From the NCBI RefSeq assembly GCF_013403865.1, contig NZ_JABFDK010000001.1, positions 744,001-808,000 of the forward strand: a DNA stretch of 64,000 nucleotides, given 5' to 3'. Made by a program: the position numbers and the translations under genes. Of this stretch, positions 54,412-63,269 are shown one piece after another; position 1 is the first letter of the stretch, and each line of letters begins with the position of its first letter. Source of the DNA: Winogradskyella costae (GTDB lineage: Bacteria; Bacteroidota; Bacteroidia; Flavobacteriales; Flavobacteriaceae). The notes beneath the pieces were generated by a model, which saw only the letters and a program-made list of their open reading frames with translations, did not search any database and was not told the origin of the DNA.

Positions 54412-55125
54412 ATGAGTAAGCCTTTCAAATTTAAAGAATTTACAGTCAATCAAGATCGTTGTGCTATGAAAATTGGCACGGACGGAGTGTTACTTGGAGC
54501 ATGGACTTCTGTTGAGCACAATCCGTTTAATGTTTTAGATATTGGTTCTGGAACTGGCCTCCTAAGTTTAATGATTGCTCAAAGAAGTTATGCAGATCAA
54601 ATTGAAGCTATAGAAATAGATGATGATGCTTTTGAACAATGTGTAACCAATTTTGAAAATTCACCTTGGGCAGATCGTTTATTTTGCTTTCATGCATCCT
54701 TAATAGAATATATTGAAGCTGTTGATGAAAAATTTGACCTTATCATTTGCAATCCTCCTTTTTACACCGAAGATTACAAAACAAAAGACAACGCTAGAGA
54801 TTTAGCTCGCTTTAGTGATGCTATGCCATTGGAACATATTATTTTTGCCGTTATAAACTTTCTATCAGAAAAAGGCAAATTTTCTATTGTCATTCCATTT
54901 AAAGACGAAGAAAAATATATTGAAGAAGCCAGTCTAATTCATCTTTTTCCTAATCGTATCCTAAGAGTTAGAGGAAATGAAAAATCAGATTTAAAACGGA
55001 GTCTTATAGAGTTTTCTTATTCTAAAACTCCAATTAAAATTTCAGAATTAATTATTGAAACTGAACGCCATCAATACACTGAAGATTACATCAATCTTAC
55101 CAAAGATTTTTACTTAAAAATGTAA
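54412..55125 (+). CDS. trmN: tRNA1(Val) (adenine-37-N6)-methyltransferase
   Basis: 237 residues. The methyltransferase SAM motif is VLDIGSGTGLLSLMIAQR, followed by IEAIEIDDDAFEQ and the N6-adenine catalytic motif NPPFY (ICNPPFYTED). The N-terminal FKFKEFTVNQDRCAMKIGTDGVLLGAW is specific for the TrmN6 (YfiC) group. It methylates A37 of tRNA-Val. Probably transcribed with rimM. Confidence 0.9.
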   Translation: MSKPFKFKEFTVNQDRCAMKIGTDGVLLGAWTSVEHNPFNVLDIGSGTGLLSLMIAQRSYADQIEAIEIDDDAFEQCVTNFENSPWADRLFCFHASLIEYIEAVDEKFDLIICNPPFYTEDYKTKDNARDLARFSDAMPLEHIIFAVINFLSEKGKFSIVIPFKDEEKYIEEASLIHLFPNRILRVRGNEKSDLKRSLIEFSYSKTPIKISELIIETERHQYTEDYINLTKDFYLKM

Positions 55126-55307
55126 AAAGCATAAACCTAGTATATACTCAAAACAGAGCAGTATAAACCTTTAGATATACATAGATCCCTCCCTTCCTTT
55201 AATTTTTATTCTGTACCGACTCTATTCACTTTATACCAAATAAAAATCGCTTAGTTTTAAAATTTTGATGTATTTTTAAGATATCTAATTTTAAAAAAAC
55301 GCCTGAC

Positions 55308-56339
55308 GTGAGTACTCCAAAAATAGAAATTTCTGTAAATAATTTAATAAAAACGCTTTTACTTACTGGTGGTCTATTAGTTTTATTTTTCTACGGAAAA
55401 GATCTAATAATTCCTTTATTAGTTGCCGCAATCATTGCTATTTTACTGGATATACCAGTTCAAAAACTCAAAAGTTGGGGATTGCCAAATTGGCTATCTA
55501 TTGCCTTAGCTGTTTTGCTTATGCTCCTATTTTTTTTATTGATTTTTTGGCTTTTAAATTCCCAAATAAATACCATGGCAGAAGATTGGCCAACTATTAA
55601 AGACAAGGCAAATGAAAAATTAAATTCATTATCGCAATGGGCAAACAACCAGTTAAATTGGGATTATAAAGACTATATAGAAGGCAATAAAAAACTGGTT
55701 GAAAAAGTTGAAGGCTTAGCTAGTACTTTCTTAGCTTCACTTATGAGCCTTTTATCGCAATCCCTTATTATATTTGTCTATATTATTCTTTTTTTGATGC
55801 AAAAAAAGCAATTCATTAAATTTTTCAAAAAACAATTTTCAGATGAGGCAGCGATAAGTTCACTATTAAGCAAATCAGCCCAAACCATTAAAAATTACTT
55901 CGTTGGTAAAGGAAAAATAATGGTGTTCTTATTTATCATTTATTATATCGGATTCCTATTTGGCTCTGTGCCTTATGCATTATTTTTAGCTCTATTTGCA
56001 TCGTTGTTTTCCATTATTCCATATGTTGGTAATCTAATTGGGGGTGGAATTGCAGTAGCGCTTTCTTATCTCTATGCCGGATCAACGCCTGCCTTAATTG
56101 TTATTGGTGTTATTTCCGTAACTCAACTCGTAGAAAATTATGTACTAACCCCTTGGATTATTGGAGATGAAATCAATTTAAATCCTTTCATTACTATTTT
56201 CGGAATCATTTTATTCTCTGCATTATGGGGAGTTGTTGGTGCAGTTATATCTTTACCATTAATTGGTGTTTTAAAAGTAATATTCGACCATACCAAAGGC
56301 ATGGAGGCATGGGCTTATTTATTAAAAAAAACAGACTAA
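55308..56339 (+). CDS. AI-2E family permease
   Basis: 343 residues starting with GTG. About seven hydrophobic segments. The family signatures are DIPVQKLKSWGLPNW after the second helix, and the C-terminal YVGNLIGGGIAVALSYLYAG and PWIIGDEINLNPFITIFGII. Named for YdgG/TqsA, which affects autoinducer-2 export; other members act as sodium/proton antiporters, so the substrate is uncertain. It has no obvious co-transcribed partner. Confidence 0.85.
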   Translation: MSTPKIEISVNNLIKTLLLTGGLLVLFFYGKDLIIPLLVAAIIAILLDIPVQKLKSWGLPNWLSIALAVLLMLLFFLLIFWLLNSQINTMAEDWPTIKDKANEKLNSLSQWANNQLNWDYKDYIEGNKKLVEKVEGLASTFLASLMSLLSQSLIIFVYIILFLMQKKQFIKFFKKQFSDEAAISSLLSKSAQTIKNYFVGKGKIMVFLFIIYYIGFLFGSVPYALFLALFASLFSIIPYVGNLIGGGIAVALSYLYAGSTPALIVIGVISVTQLVENYVLTPWIIGDEINLNPFITIFGIILFSALWGVVGAVISLPLIGVLKVIFDHTKGMEAWAYLLKKTD

Positions 56340-56433
56340 TCGTGATGATATTAACGCGGTTAAATTTCACTCCTATTTCTAATTTTTAGATATAAAATAT
56401 ACCACTCACCACTTCTAAAAATTACACATTAAA

Positions 56434-56464
56434 TTGTTAACCGCAATCGTATTCGCTATTTTTG
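56434..56464 (+). promoter_or_regulatory. Promoter of the acyl-CoA dehydrogenase gene
   Basis: TTG at 56434-56436 and the perfect -7 box TATTTTTG at 56457-56464, spaced 20 nt. The 5' leader would be about 125 nt and contains a small GGAGGAGTCCTCA dyad near 56491. Confidence 0.65.
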
Positions 56465-56594
56465 TAATTCATTTAAACTAAATATAACATTAGGAGGAGT
56501 CCTCATTATATCTGCTTAAAGAAACGATACCTTTTATCAGTAATTTAAGCACAGTCGCCACCTCTAATTTTTAATCTCTATAAAATCTAATTCC

Positions 56595-57773
56595 ATGAAA
56601 CCAGATTTATTCGAAGCACCAGATTATTATAATCTTGATGAGTTACTTACAGAAGAACACAAGTTAGTACGTGATGCAGCAAGGGCATGGGTAAAACGCG
56701 ATGTCTCACCTATTATAGAGGAATATGCTCAAAAAGCAGAATTTCCAAAGCAAATCATTAATGGTTTGGCCGAAATTGGCGCTTTTGGCCCATATATCCC
56801 AGAAGAATATGGAGGGGCAGGCTTAGACCAAATTTCTTATGGTTTAATTATGCAAGAAATTGAGCGCGGAGATTCTGGTGTAAGAAGTACAGCATCTGTG
56901 CAATCGTCTTTAGTAATGTATCCTATTTGGAAATATGGTAACGAAGAACAACGCCAAAAATACTTACCAAAGTTAGCTTCTGGTGAATGGATTGGTTCTT
57001 TTGGTTTAACAGAACCAGATCACGGCTCTAACCCCGGAGGTATGGTGACCAACTTCAAAGATATGGGAGATCATTACCTTTTAAATGGTGCTAAAATGTG
57101 GATTTCTAATTCCCCTTTTTGTAACGTTGCTGTCGTATGGGCAAAAGATGAAAACGGTCGTATTCACGGTCTTATCGTTGAACGTGGTATGGAAGGTTTT
57201 TCTACACCAGAAACACATAACAAATGGTCATTAAGGGCGTCTGCAACTGGTGAACTTATATTTGATAACGTAAAAGTGCCTAAAGAAAATTTATTACCGA
57301 ACAAGTCTGGATTAGGTGCACCTTTAGGCTGTTTAGATTCAGCACGTTTTGGTATTGCTTGGGGAGCTATTGGAGCAGCAATGGACTGTTACGATACAGC
57401 CTTACGTTACAGTAAAGAACGTATGCAATTTGGAAAGCCGATTGGACAATTTCAACTACAACAAAAGAAATTGGCAGAAATGATTACCGAAATCACCAAA
57501 GCACAATTATTAGCTTGGAGACTTGGGGTAATGCGCGAAAACGGCACAGCAACCTCAGCGCAAATATCTATGGCAAAACGAAATAATGTAGATATGGCTT
57601 TAACAATTGCTCGCGATGCTAGGCAAATGTTAGGAGGCATGGGAATCAGTGGTGAATATAGCATTATGAGACACATGATGAACCTTGAAAGCGTGGTGAC
57701 CTACGAAGGCACACATGATATACATCTGCTTATTACCGGACTGGATGTAACAGGCTTAAATGCTTTTAAATAG
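56595..57773 (+). CDS. gcdH: Acyl-CoA dehydrogenase, glutaryl-CoA dehydrogenase type
   Basis: 392 residues. The N-terminal, middle and C-terminal acyl-CoA dehydrogenase domains are complete; IGSFGLTEPDHGSNPGGMVT and WISNSPFCNVAVVWA are FAD/substrate segments. The catalytic base is E371 in VTYEGTHDIH, the glutaryl-CoA dehydrogenase position and context. It oxidatively decarboxylates glutaryl-CoA to crotonyl-CoA in lysine/tryptophan degradation. Its promoter is clear and its terminator is at 57841-57875. Confidence 0.88.
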   Translation: MKPDLFEAPDYYNLDELLTEEHKLVRDAARAWVKRDVSPIIEEYAQKAEFPKQIINGLAEIGAFGPYIPEEYGGAGLDQISYGLIMQEIERGDSGVRSTASVQSSLVMYPIWKYGNEEQRQKYLPKLASGEWIGSFGLTEPDHGSNPGGMVTNFKDMGDHYLLNGAKMWISNSPFCNVAVVWAKDENGRIHGLIVERGMEGFSTPETHNKWSLRASATGELIFDNVKVPKENLLPNKSGLGAPLGCLDSARFGIAWGAIGAAMDCYDTALRYSKERMQFGKPIGQFQLQQKKLAEMITEITKAQLLAWRLGVMRENGTATSAQISMAKRNNVDMALTIARDARQMLGGMGISGEYSIMRHMMNLESVVTYEGTHDIHLLITGLDVTGLNAFK

Positions 57774-57840
57774 CTGTTAAGCGACATTTAAGTTTTGCAC
57801 TCGGAAGAATATGTTTCGAAACATCGCAAAACAAAAAATT

Positions 57841-57875
57841 AAAAAATGCTTCTCATTATTGAGGAGCATTTTTTT
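57841..57875 (+). terminator. Terminator of the acyl-CoA dehydrogenase gene
   Basis: AAAAAATGCT-T-CTCA-TTAT-TGAG-G-AGCATTTTTT, a hairpin with one T/G wobble or mismatch and a long T-run. Its presence inside the longest possible reading frame of the next gene argues that that gene starts later, at 57904. Confidence 0.9.
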
Positions 57876-57903
57876 GTTTAAATTAGTCGAACATAAAAAA
57901 TAC

Positions 57904-58800
57904 ATGTCCTCAAAAACCAGATTAGATCGCGCATATGAGAACGCCAAACGACTTCAGTTTGATGATTCCTCTAAGTATATATTGTTTAGCGATTGCCATA
58001 GAGGTGATAATAGTTTTGCTGATGATTTTGCTAATAATCGTAATATTTACTTCCATGCATTACGACATTATTATGAGAAAGGCTTTAGCTATTGCGAACT
58101 TGGTGATGGCGATGAACTTTGGGAAAATCTCACATTTGAAAGTATCTTTTACGCACATAAAAATGTATATATGCTCATGAAGCAATTTCATGACGACAAT
58201 CGTTTACATATGATTTGGGGCAACCATGATATGGTCTATCGTGATCCAAAATATGTAGAAAAACATTTGTCTACTTTTTTTGATCCAAAAACAGGAAATG
58301 ATGAAGATTTATTTTGTGGTATTCACTATCATGAAGGTATTGTCTTAGAACATTCTGAAACCAATCAGAAATTATTTTTAACACATGGTCATCAGGCAGA
58401 TTGGTGGAATTTTCTCTTTTGGAAATGGAGCCGTTTTATGGTTCGCGTGTTATGGAAACCTCTCAATGTTATGGGCATTGCTGATCCCACTAGTCCCGCG
58501 AAAAATTACACCGAACTCATTAAAATAGAACGGCGCACTAAACGATGGATTATAGAAAATAACAACTTAATAACCATTGTTGGCCACACCCATCGTCCAC
58601 GTTTTCCTGAACCTGGTGATATCGCTTATTTTAATGATGGTAGCTGTGTACACCCAAGAAGTATTACCGGTCTTGAAATAGAAAATGGAGCCATTTCGCT
58701 AATTAAATGGCAAATTGTAACTACTGATAATGGCACTCTAAAAATTGATCGGTTTTTATTGGAAGGACCGACTAAATTGGCTGATTATAAAACTACATAA
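57904..58800 (+). CDS. Calcineurin-like metallophosphoesterase
   Basis: 298 residues from the ATG at 57904. A longer frame from 57811 would start inside the terminator of the previous gene, so it is rejected. Metal-site motifs in order are FSDCHRG (D and H), ELGDGDELWEN, WGNHDMVY, THGHQADWWN and VGHTHRPRFPEPG. Residues between are unlike the well-known LpxH family, so the substrate is uncertain. Cytoplasmic or peripheral. Confidence 0.82.
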   Translation: MSSKTRLDRAYENAKRLQFDDSSKYILFSDCHRGDNSFADDFANNRNIYFHALRHYYEKGFSYCELGDGDELWENLTFESIFYAHKNVYMLMKQFHDDNRLHMIWGNHDMVYRDPKYVEKHLSTFFDPKTGNDEDLFCGIHYHEGIVLEHSETNQKLFLTHGHQADWWNFLFWKWSRFMVRVLWKPLNVMGIADPTSPAKNYTELIKIERRTKRWIIENNNLITIVGHTHRPRFPEPGDIAYFNDGSCVHPRSITGLEIENGAISLIKWQIVTTDNGTLKIDRFLLEGPTKLADYKTT

Positions 58801-58815
58801 TCTTAAAAACATATT

Positions 58816-59313
58816 ATGAACTATAACAACATTATTCTTATTGTATTAATCTTCTTACTAAACGTTAAACCGAATCCAAATCCAAATATTAAAAAAACAA
58901 TAAACTTTTCGGAATACACCTTTAACACTACAAAAGGTAGTCAAACCTCAATAACATTAGAAAACAACAAAATTTATATCCTAGACTTTTGGTATTTAGA
59001 ATGTCCGCCATGTGTAAAAGACCACGAAGTAATTGCAGAATATCTTAAGACCACAAAGCATCAAAATGTTGAAGTTATAGGAATGTCTATTGACAGAAGA
59101 ATAAGTAAATGGGTATCTTATTTAGAAACACATCAATATAATTGGACGAATTATAACGAAGATCGTTCTGGCAGAATACTTTACAAAGATTTAGAGATAG
59201 AATTCTTCCCTAGTTATTTAGTAGTAAATAGTAAAGGCAAAATACTTCAGAAATCAAATCGATTTCAAAAAGCCTTGGATTTTATTGAATCTGCTAATCT
59301 TGAAACGGAATAG
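58816..59313 (+). CDS. Thioredoxin-like thiol-disulfide protein (TlpA-type, membrane-tethered)
   Basis: 165 residues with an N-terminal hydrophobic segment (IILIVLIFLL), then a thioredoxin fold with active site CPPC in DFWYLECPPCVKDHE and the strand FFPSYLVVNSKGKIL. It probably works outside the cytoplasm in thiol redox. It starts 16 bp after the metallophosphoesterase stop and 5 bp precede the membrane protein gene, so a short operon is likely. Confidence 0.75.
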   Translation: MNYNNIILIVLIFLLNVKPNPNPNIKKTINFSEYTFNTTKGSQTSITLENNKIYILDFWYLECPPCVKDHEVIAEYLKTTKHQNVEVIGMSIDRRISKWVSYLETHQYNWTNYNEDRSGRILYKDLEIEFFPSYLVVNSKGKILQKSNRFQKALDFIESANLETE

Positions 59314-59318
59314 GTTGC

Positions 59319-59789
59319 ATGGAATTATTAGAGATGTACTTCTGGATGGTAATTATTATTTGTGGTATTTTGAACCTACCTATAATAATTTCGTCTGAAG
59401 ATTTGAAAGATAAAAAAAGATATGAGAAATATCTTAAAATCTCTTTTGTCATTGGTCTAATTGGGATAGTAATGCTTTTGACAGATTGGAATTTCCTCTG
59501 TGGGTACCAATGTTTAGTTATTACATTTTCGCCATTTATAACATTACTAATTTGCAAAGCTGTAATGATATTATCTAAAAAAATAACCAAAAAAGAGGGA
59601 TTTCAGATATCTAAACAACCACAAACTTTTGGTGTTGCTAAAACAGAACTCTCTGATGGATTTTATCAAGAAAATAAAGGTGATTTAAACTATGAAAACT
59701 ATTATAGTTGGTACACTGTCTTTATAATTGTAACTCCTGTTATTTTTTCTTTTACACTTCTCATTCTGATTAAAGAAAATACTTGCTGA
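59319..59789 (+). CDS. Hypothetical membrane protein
   Basis: 156 residues with four hydrophobic segments (about 6-24, 43-58, 66-85, 133-150) and a central polar region containing KKITKKEGFQISKQ and FYQENKGDLNYENYY. No family recognised. It is 5 bp downstream of the TlpA-like gene, so a role with that protein is possible. Convergent with the ferredoxin gene. Confidence 0.6.
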   Translation: MELLEMYFWMVIIICGILNLPIIISSEDLKDKKRYEKYLKISFVIGLIGIVMLLTDWNFLCGYQCLVITFSPFITLLICKAVMILSKKITKKEGFQISKQPQTFGVAKTELSDGFYQENKGDLNYENYYSWYTVFIIVTPVIFSFTLLILIKENTC

Positions 59790-59825
59790 TAAAATTATGA
59801 ACTTCCTACTTTTCTCAGGAATTTG

Positions 59826-60158
59826 TTAAGATTCAGGAGCTAATTCTACCTCTAGACCTTCCATTTCAGGTGTCATTTGTATTTGGCACCCTAAACGCGA
59901 ATTCTCTTTGACATCAAAAGCTTCAGAAAGCATCGCTTCTTCATCGTCTTGCATTTCTGGCAATTCTGTTTCGCTTAAGATATAACATTGACAAGAAGCA
60001 CACATGGCCATACCTCCACAAATACCAATGGTTCCTTCTGGAGCTAGCTCGTAAGAACGAACAATCTCCATTAAATTCATCGCCATATCTGTAGGAGCTT
60101 CAATTTGATGTTTTACCCCGTCCCTATCTATGATAGTTATATTTATATCTTGTTCCAT
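59826..60158 (-). CDS. [2Fe-2S] ferredoxin, adrenodoxin type
   Basis: 110 residues from the ATG at 60158; a longer start at 60185 adds an unconserved leader. The cluster ligands are C in ICGGMAMCASCQCY (first three of the motif C-x5-C-x2-C) and the later C in RLGCQIQ, the adrenodoxin pattern. It should carry electrons from the reductase encoded upstream (60219-61280), probably to iron-sulfur assembly or oxygenase partners. Confidence 0.85.
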   Translation of the reverse strand: MEQDINITIIDRDGVKHQIEAPTDMAMNLMEIVRSYELAPEGTIGICGGMAMCASCQCYILSETELPEMQDDEEAMLSEAFDVKENSRLGCQIQMTPEMEGLEVELAPES

Positions 60159-60218
60159 AATCAGTTTCCAAGAATGCGGAAACATCCTCTTTTAAGACCT
60201 ATTAAGTCCATTAATATA

Positions 60219-61280
60219 TTAATCAAAAGCTTTAACAACAGCTTTAGGTGCTTCTTTTCTAGAACCATCAAAGCCATCAACACCAGCAACTGTCGTATAT
60301 TTTAATACGTAACGTTTCCCGGGGTTAATAATTTTATATGCTGACTGACACATTAAAGTGGCTTCATGAAAGCCACAAAGAATCAATTTTAATTTCCCTG
60401 GATAGGTGTTTACATCTCCTATTGCAAAAATACCAGGAATATTAGTTTGGTAGTCTAGAGAATTATCAACCTTAATGGCATTCTTTTCAATCTCAAGTCC
60501 CCAATTTGCAATAGGCCCTAATTTAGGTGATAATCCAAATAATGGAATAAAATGTTCGCATTTTACCTCAAATTCTTTTTCAATATGTTGTGCTTGTTTT
60601 ACAACTATAGCTTTCACTTTATCGTCACCTACGATGCCAACAACTTCAGCTGGTGTAATGAGGTTTATCTTTCCTTTATTCTTTAGCTCTTGTACTTTTT
60701 CAACCGAATCTAAATGTCCTCTAAATTCGTTTCGCCTATGAATTAAAGTAACACTTTTGGCGACATCGCTTAAAAAGATACTCCAATCTAAAGCCGAATC
60801 TCCTCCTCCTGCAATCACAACATGTTTATCGCGATACATTTCAGGTTCCTTAATCATGTACTCAACACCTTTATCTTCAAAATCAGTTATATTATGAATT
60901 AAAGGTTTACGAGGTTCAAAACTTCCTAATCCACCTGCAATTGCGACAACAGTAGCTTGATGTTTTGTGCCTCTATTGGTGGTAACGATAAATGTACCAT
61001 CCTCTTGTTTTTCAATGGTCTCTGCACGTTCACCTAGAGTAAACCCAGGTTCGAACTGCTTACATTGCTCCATTAATTTATCCGTTAAATCACCTGCTAA
61101 AATCTCTGGGTATGCCGGAATATCGTAAATAGGTTTTTTGGGGTAAAGCTCTGTACATTGCCCACCTTGTTGGGGCAAAGCATCTATTAAATGACATTTT
61201 AATTTTAAAAGTCCAGCCTCAAAAACCGTAAAAAGTCCGGTTGGGCCAGCTCCAATAATAAGTATATCTGTTGTGATCAT
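60219..61280 (-). CDS. Ferredoxin-NADP(+) reductase, thioredoxin-reductase type
   Basis: 353 residues. FAD-binding IIGAGPTGLFTVFE at the start, then the characteristic LYPKKPIYDIPAYPEI, the NADPH domain VVIAGGGDSALDWSIFL and the terminal FAIGDVNTYPGKLKLILCGFHEA. It lacks the CxxC of thioredoxin reductases, so it belongs to the ferredoxin-NADP reductase group typical of Bacteroidota and Firmicutes (YumC-like). Adjacent to the ferredoxin gene, an obvious electron-transfer pair. Confidence 0.9.
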   Translation of the reverse strand: MITTDILIIGAGPTGLFTVFEAGLLKLKCHLIDALPQQGGQCTELYPKKPIYDIPAYPEILAGDLTDKLMEQCKQFEPGFTLGERAETIEKQEDGTFIVTTNRGTKHQATVVAIAGGLGSFEPRKPLIHNITDFEDKGVEYMIKEPEMYRDKHVVIAGGGDSALDWSIFLSDVAKSVTLIHRRNEFRGHLDSVEKVQELKNKGKINLITPAEVVGIVGDDKVKAIVVKQAQHIEKEFEVKCEHFIPLFGLSPKLGPIANWGLEIEKNAIKVDNSLDYQTNIPGIFAIGDVNTYPGKLKLILCGFHEATLMCQSAYKIINPGKRYVLKYTTVAGVDGFDGSRKEAPKAVVKAFD

Positions 61281-61297
61281 GAATGTAAAATTGAATG

Positions 61298-61305
61298 CAA
61301 AACTA
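61298..61305 (-). promoter_or_regulatory. -7 box of the ferredoxin reductase gene
   Basis: TAGTTTTG on the minus strand, perfect TAnnTTTG, only 17 bp before the start, implying a very short leader. Confidence 0.5.
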
Positions 61306-61342
61306 CTAATGTCATTTTATTCAGAATGTGACAAATGTCACA

Positions 61343-61585
61343 TTATTTTTCAACATTAATAACTTTTTCGATTTGAGGAGCATATTTTTTAATGGTCATC
61401 TCTACACCAGACTTTAAAGTCATCTGATTAACACTACACGATGTGCAAGCACCTACAAGTTGCACTTTTACAAACTTACCATCATCAATAGATAATAAAT
61501 TAATATCGCCACCATCACTTTGTAGAAACGGACGGATTTCATCCAATGCTTTTTCTACGTTTAATTTAAGTTCTTCTGAGCTCAT
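61343..61585 (-). CDS. NifU-like C-terminal domain protein
   Basis: 80 residues, a stand-alone NifU C-terminal domain with cluster ligands C47 and C50 in VGACTSCSVNQMTL and the family start DEIRPFLQSDGGDINLL. It carries and transfers [4Fe-4S] clusters. It follows the Mrp gene by 1 bp and precedes the ferredoxin reductase gene, forming an iron-sulfur trafficking group. Confidence 0.88.
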   Translation of the reverse strand: MSSEELKLNVEKALDEIRPFLQSDGGDINLLSIDDGKFVKVQLVGACTSCSVNQMTLKSGVEMTIKKYAPQIEKVINVEK

Positions 61586-61586
61586 T

Positions 61587-62726
61587 TTACTTCTTGTTTG
61601 CAGCAGAACAACCTGCCATTGTTGTAATTTTTATTGCTTCAGTAGCTGGTAATGCTTCATTACGATTTACTACTTGCTGAACAACATCTCTTGTAATTGC
61701 TTCAAAAGCTTCTGAAATTGGAGTTGCCATTTGCATAGCTGCTGGTCTTCCTAAATCTCCAGCCTCTCTTATACTTTGAATCAATGGTACTTCACCTAAA
61801 AACGGCACTTTTAAATCTTCTGCTAAATGCTTAGCACCTTCTTTTCCGAAAATATAATATTTATTATCTGGAAGTTCCGCAGGGGTAAAGTAGGCCATAT
61901 TTTCTATAATACCTAAAACTGGCACATTGATACTATCTTGCTGAAACATTGCGACTCCTTTTTTAGCATCTGCTAAAGCCACATTTTGAGGGGTACTTAC
62001 CACAACAGCACCTGTAATAGGTAAGGCCTGCATAATACTTAGGTGAATATCTCCTGTTCCTGGAGGTAAATCGAGCAATAAGAAGTCTAATTCTCCCCAA
62101 GCAGCATCAAAAATCATTTGATTTAATGCTTTTGACGCCATTGGACCTCTCCAAATTACGGCCTGATCTGGCTTTGTAAAGAATCCGATAGACAATACTT
62201 TTACTCCGTAATTTTCTACAGGTTTCATTTTAGATTTGCCATCAACAGTTACAGATAATGGGCGTTCTTTAGCGACATCGAACATAATAGGAATTGATGG
62301 TCCATAAATATCAGCATCTAAAATACCAACTTTAAATCCCATCTTTGCTAAAGTAACCGCTAAATTTGCCGTTACAGTAGATTTCCCTACTCCTCCTTTA
62401 CCAGAAGCAACTGCAACGATATTCTGAATGCCAGGAATTGCTTTTCCTTTAATTTCATTACTCGGTTGCGTCGTTGGTGCATCAACTTTTACATTGACTT
62501 TTATTTTTGCTTTTTCATATACTTGTTTGTGTATCGTTTGCAAAATTTCGACTTCTGTCTTTTTACGTGCTTGAAGACTTGGGTTTCTTATAGTGATATC
62601 TACAATCACCTCATCAGCAAAAGTAACGACATTAGTTACAGCTCCACTATCTACCATGTTTTCACCTTCTCCAGGTGCTGTAATCGTTTTAAGCGCGTTA
62701 AGTATATCTTGTTTTATTAATTTCAT
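61587..62726 (-). CDS. mrp: Mrp/ApbC iron-sulfur cluster carrier ATPase
   Basis: 379 residues. N-terminal DUF59/MIP18 domain (residues 1-90), then the deviant Walker A AVASGKGGVGKSTVTANLA and Mrp motifs GILDADIYGPS, WRGPMASKALNQ and DLPPGTGDIHL. The C-terminal CSAANKK holds a single cysteine where many Mrp proteins have CxxC. It assembles or delivers iron-sulfur clusters. Perfect -7 box at 62802-62809. Confidence 0.92.
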   Translation of the reverse strand: MKLIKQDILNALKTITAPGEGENMVDSGAVTNVVTFADEVIVDITIRNPSLQARKKTEVEILQTIHKQVYEKAKIKVNVKVDAPTTQPSNEIKGKAIPGIQNIVAVASGKGGVGKSTVTANLAVTLAKMGFKVGILDADIYGPSIPIMFDVAKERPLSVTVDGKSKMKPVENYGVKVLSIGFFTKPDQAVIWRGPMASKALNQMIFDAAWGELDFLLLDLPPGTGDIHLSIMQALPITGAVVVSTPQNVALADAKKGVAMFQQDSINVPVLGIIENMAYFTPAELPDNKYYIFGKEGAKHLAEDLKVPFLGEVPLIQSIREAGDLGRPAAMQMATPISEAFEAITRDVVQQVVNRNEALPATEAIKITTMAGCSAANKK

Positions 62727-62801
62727 ATAAATGATAAGACTAGAGAAAATAGAGCCTAGAACTTAGACTCAAATATCTCTTATTAAGATTAATTCTAAAA
62801 G

Positions 62802-62809
62802 CAAAGGTA
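62802..62809 (-). promoter_or_regulatory. -7 box of the mrp operon
   Basis: TACCTTTG on the minus strand, perfect TAnnTTTG, 75 bp before the mrp start. Confidence 0.55.
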
Positions 62810-62939
62810 GTTAGAAAAGTTTAGATTTTGAAGTGCTGAAATTGAATTATCTAATGAATGGATTCGGTTTAGTAATCGTCGATTTTATAGAAAGAAAATT
62901 AACTTTATAAAGTAGGTTTAGCCTATTAAATTAATGCTT

Positions 62940-63269
62940 TTACAACTCTTTTGCAGGATCCCAATACACAGAATCTAAATCCTGAATTTGATTATCAACC
63001 ACTTCAACGCCTTCACTTTCTAAAAGCTGTTGCATTAAGTTAGTACCTTCAAAATGATGCTTTCCTGTTAACAGTCCTTTTCTATTAACTACTCTGTGTG
63101 CTGGCACATCTTTTCCAGGAGAACCATTCATCGCATAACCTACAATCCTGGCGCTTTTACCAGCGCCTAAATATTTAGCAATCGCACCGTAACTGGTAAC
63201 TTTTCCGTAGGGAATTAGCTTAGCAACATCATATACTTTTTCGAAAAAACTAAGTGTTTCAGATTTCAT
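62940..63269 (-). CDS. Alkyltransferase-like (Atl/MGMT-fold) protein
   Basis: 109 residues with the MGMT DNA-binding core: PYGKVTSYGAIAKYLG, RIVGYAMNGSP, then PAHRVV at the active site. The catalytic cysteine of PCHRV is replaced by A57, so it cannot repair by alkyl transfer; Atl proteins bind O6-alkylguanine and recruit nucleotide excision repair. It overlaps the LysE-type gene by 1 bp. Confidence 0.9.
   Translation of the reverse strand: MKSETLSFFEKVYDVAKLIPYGKVTSYGAIAKYLGAGKSARIVGYAMNGSPGKDVPAHRVVNRKGLLTGKHHFEGTNLMQQLLESEGVEVVDNQIQDLDSVYWDPAKEL

Noticed and set aside
57811..57903. N-terminal extension of the metallophosphoesterase
   Set aside because: It reads through the intrinsic terminator at 57841-57875 of the previous gene and is not protein-like; the start at 57904 is preferred.
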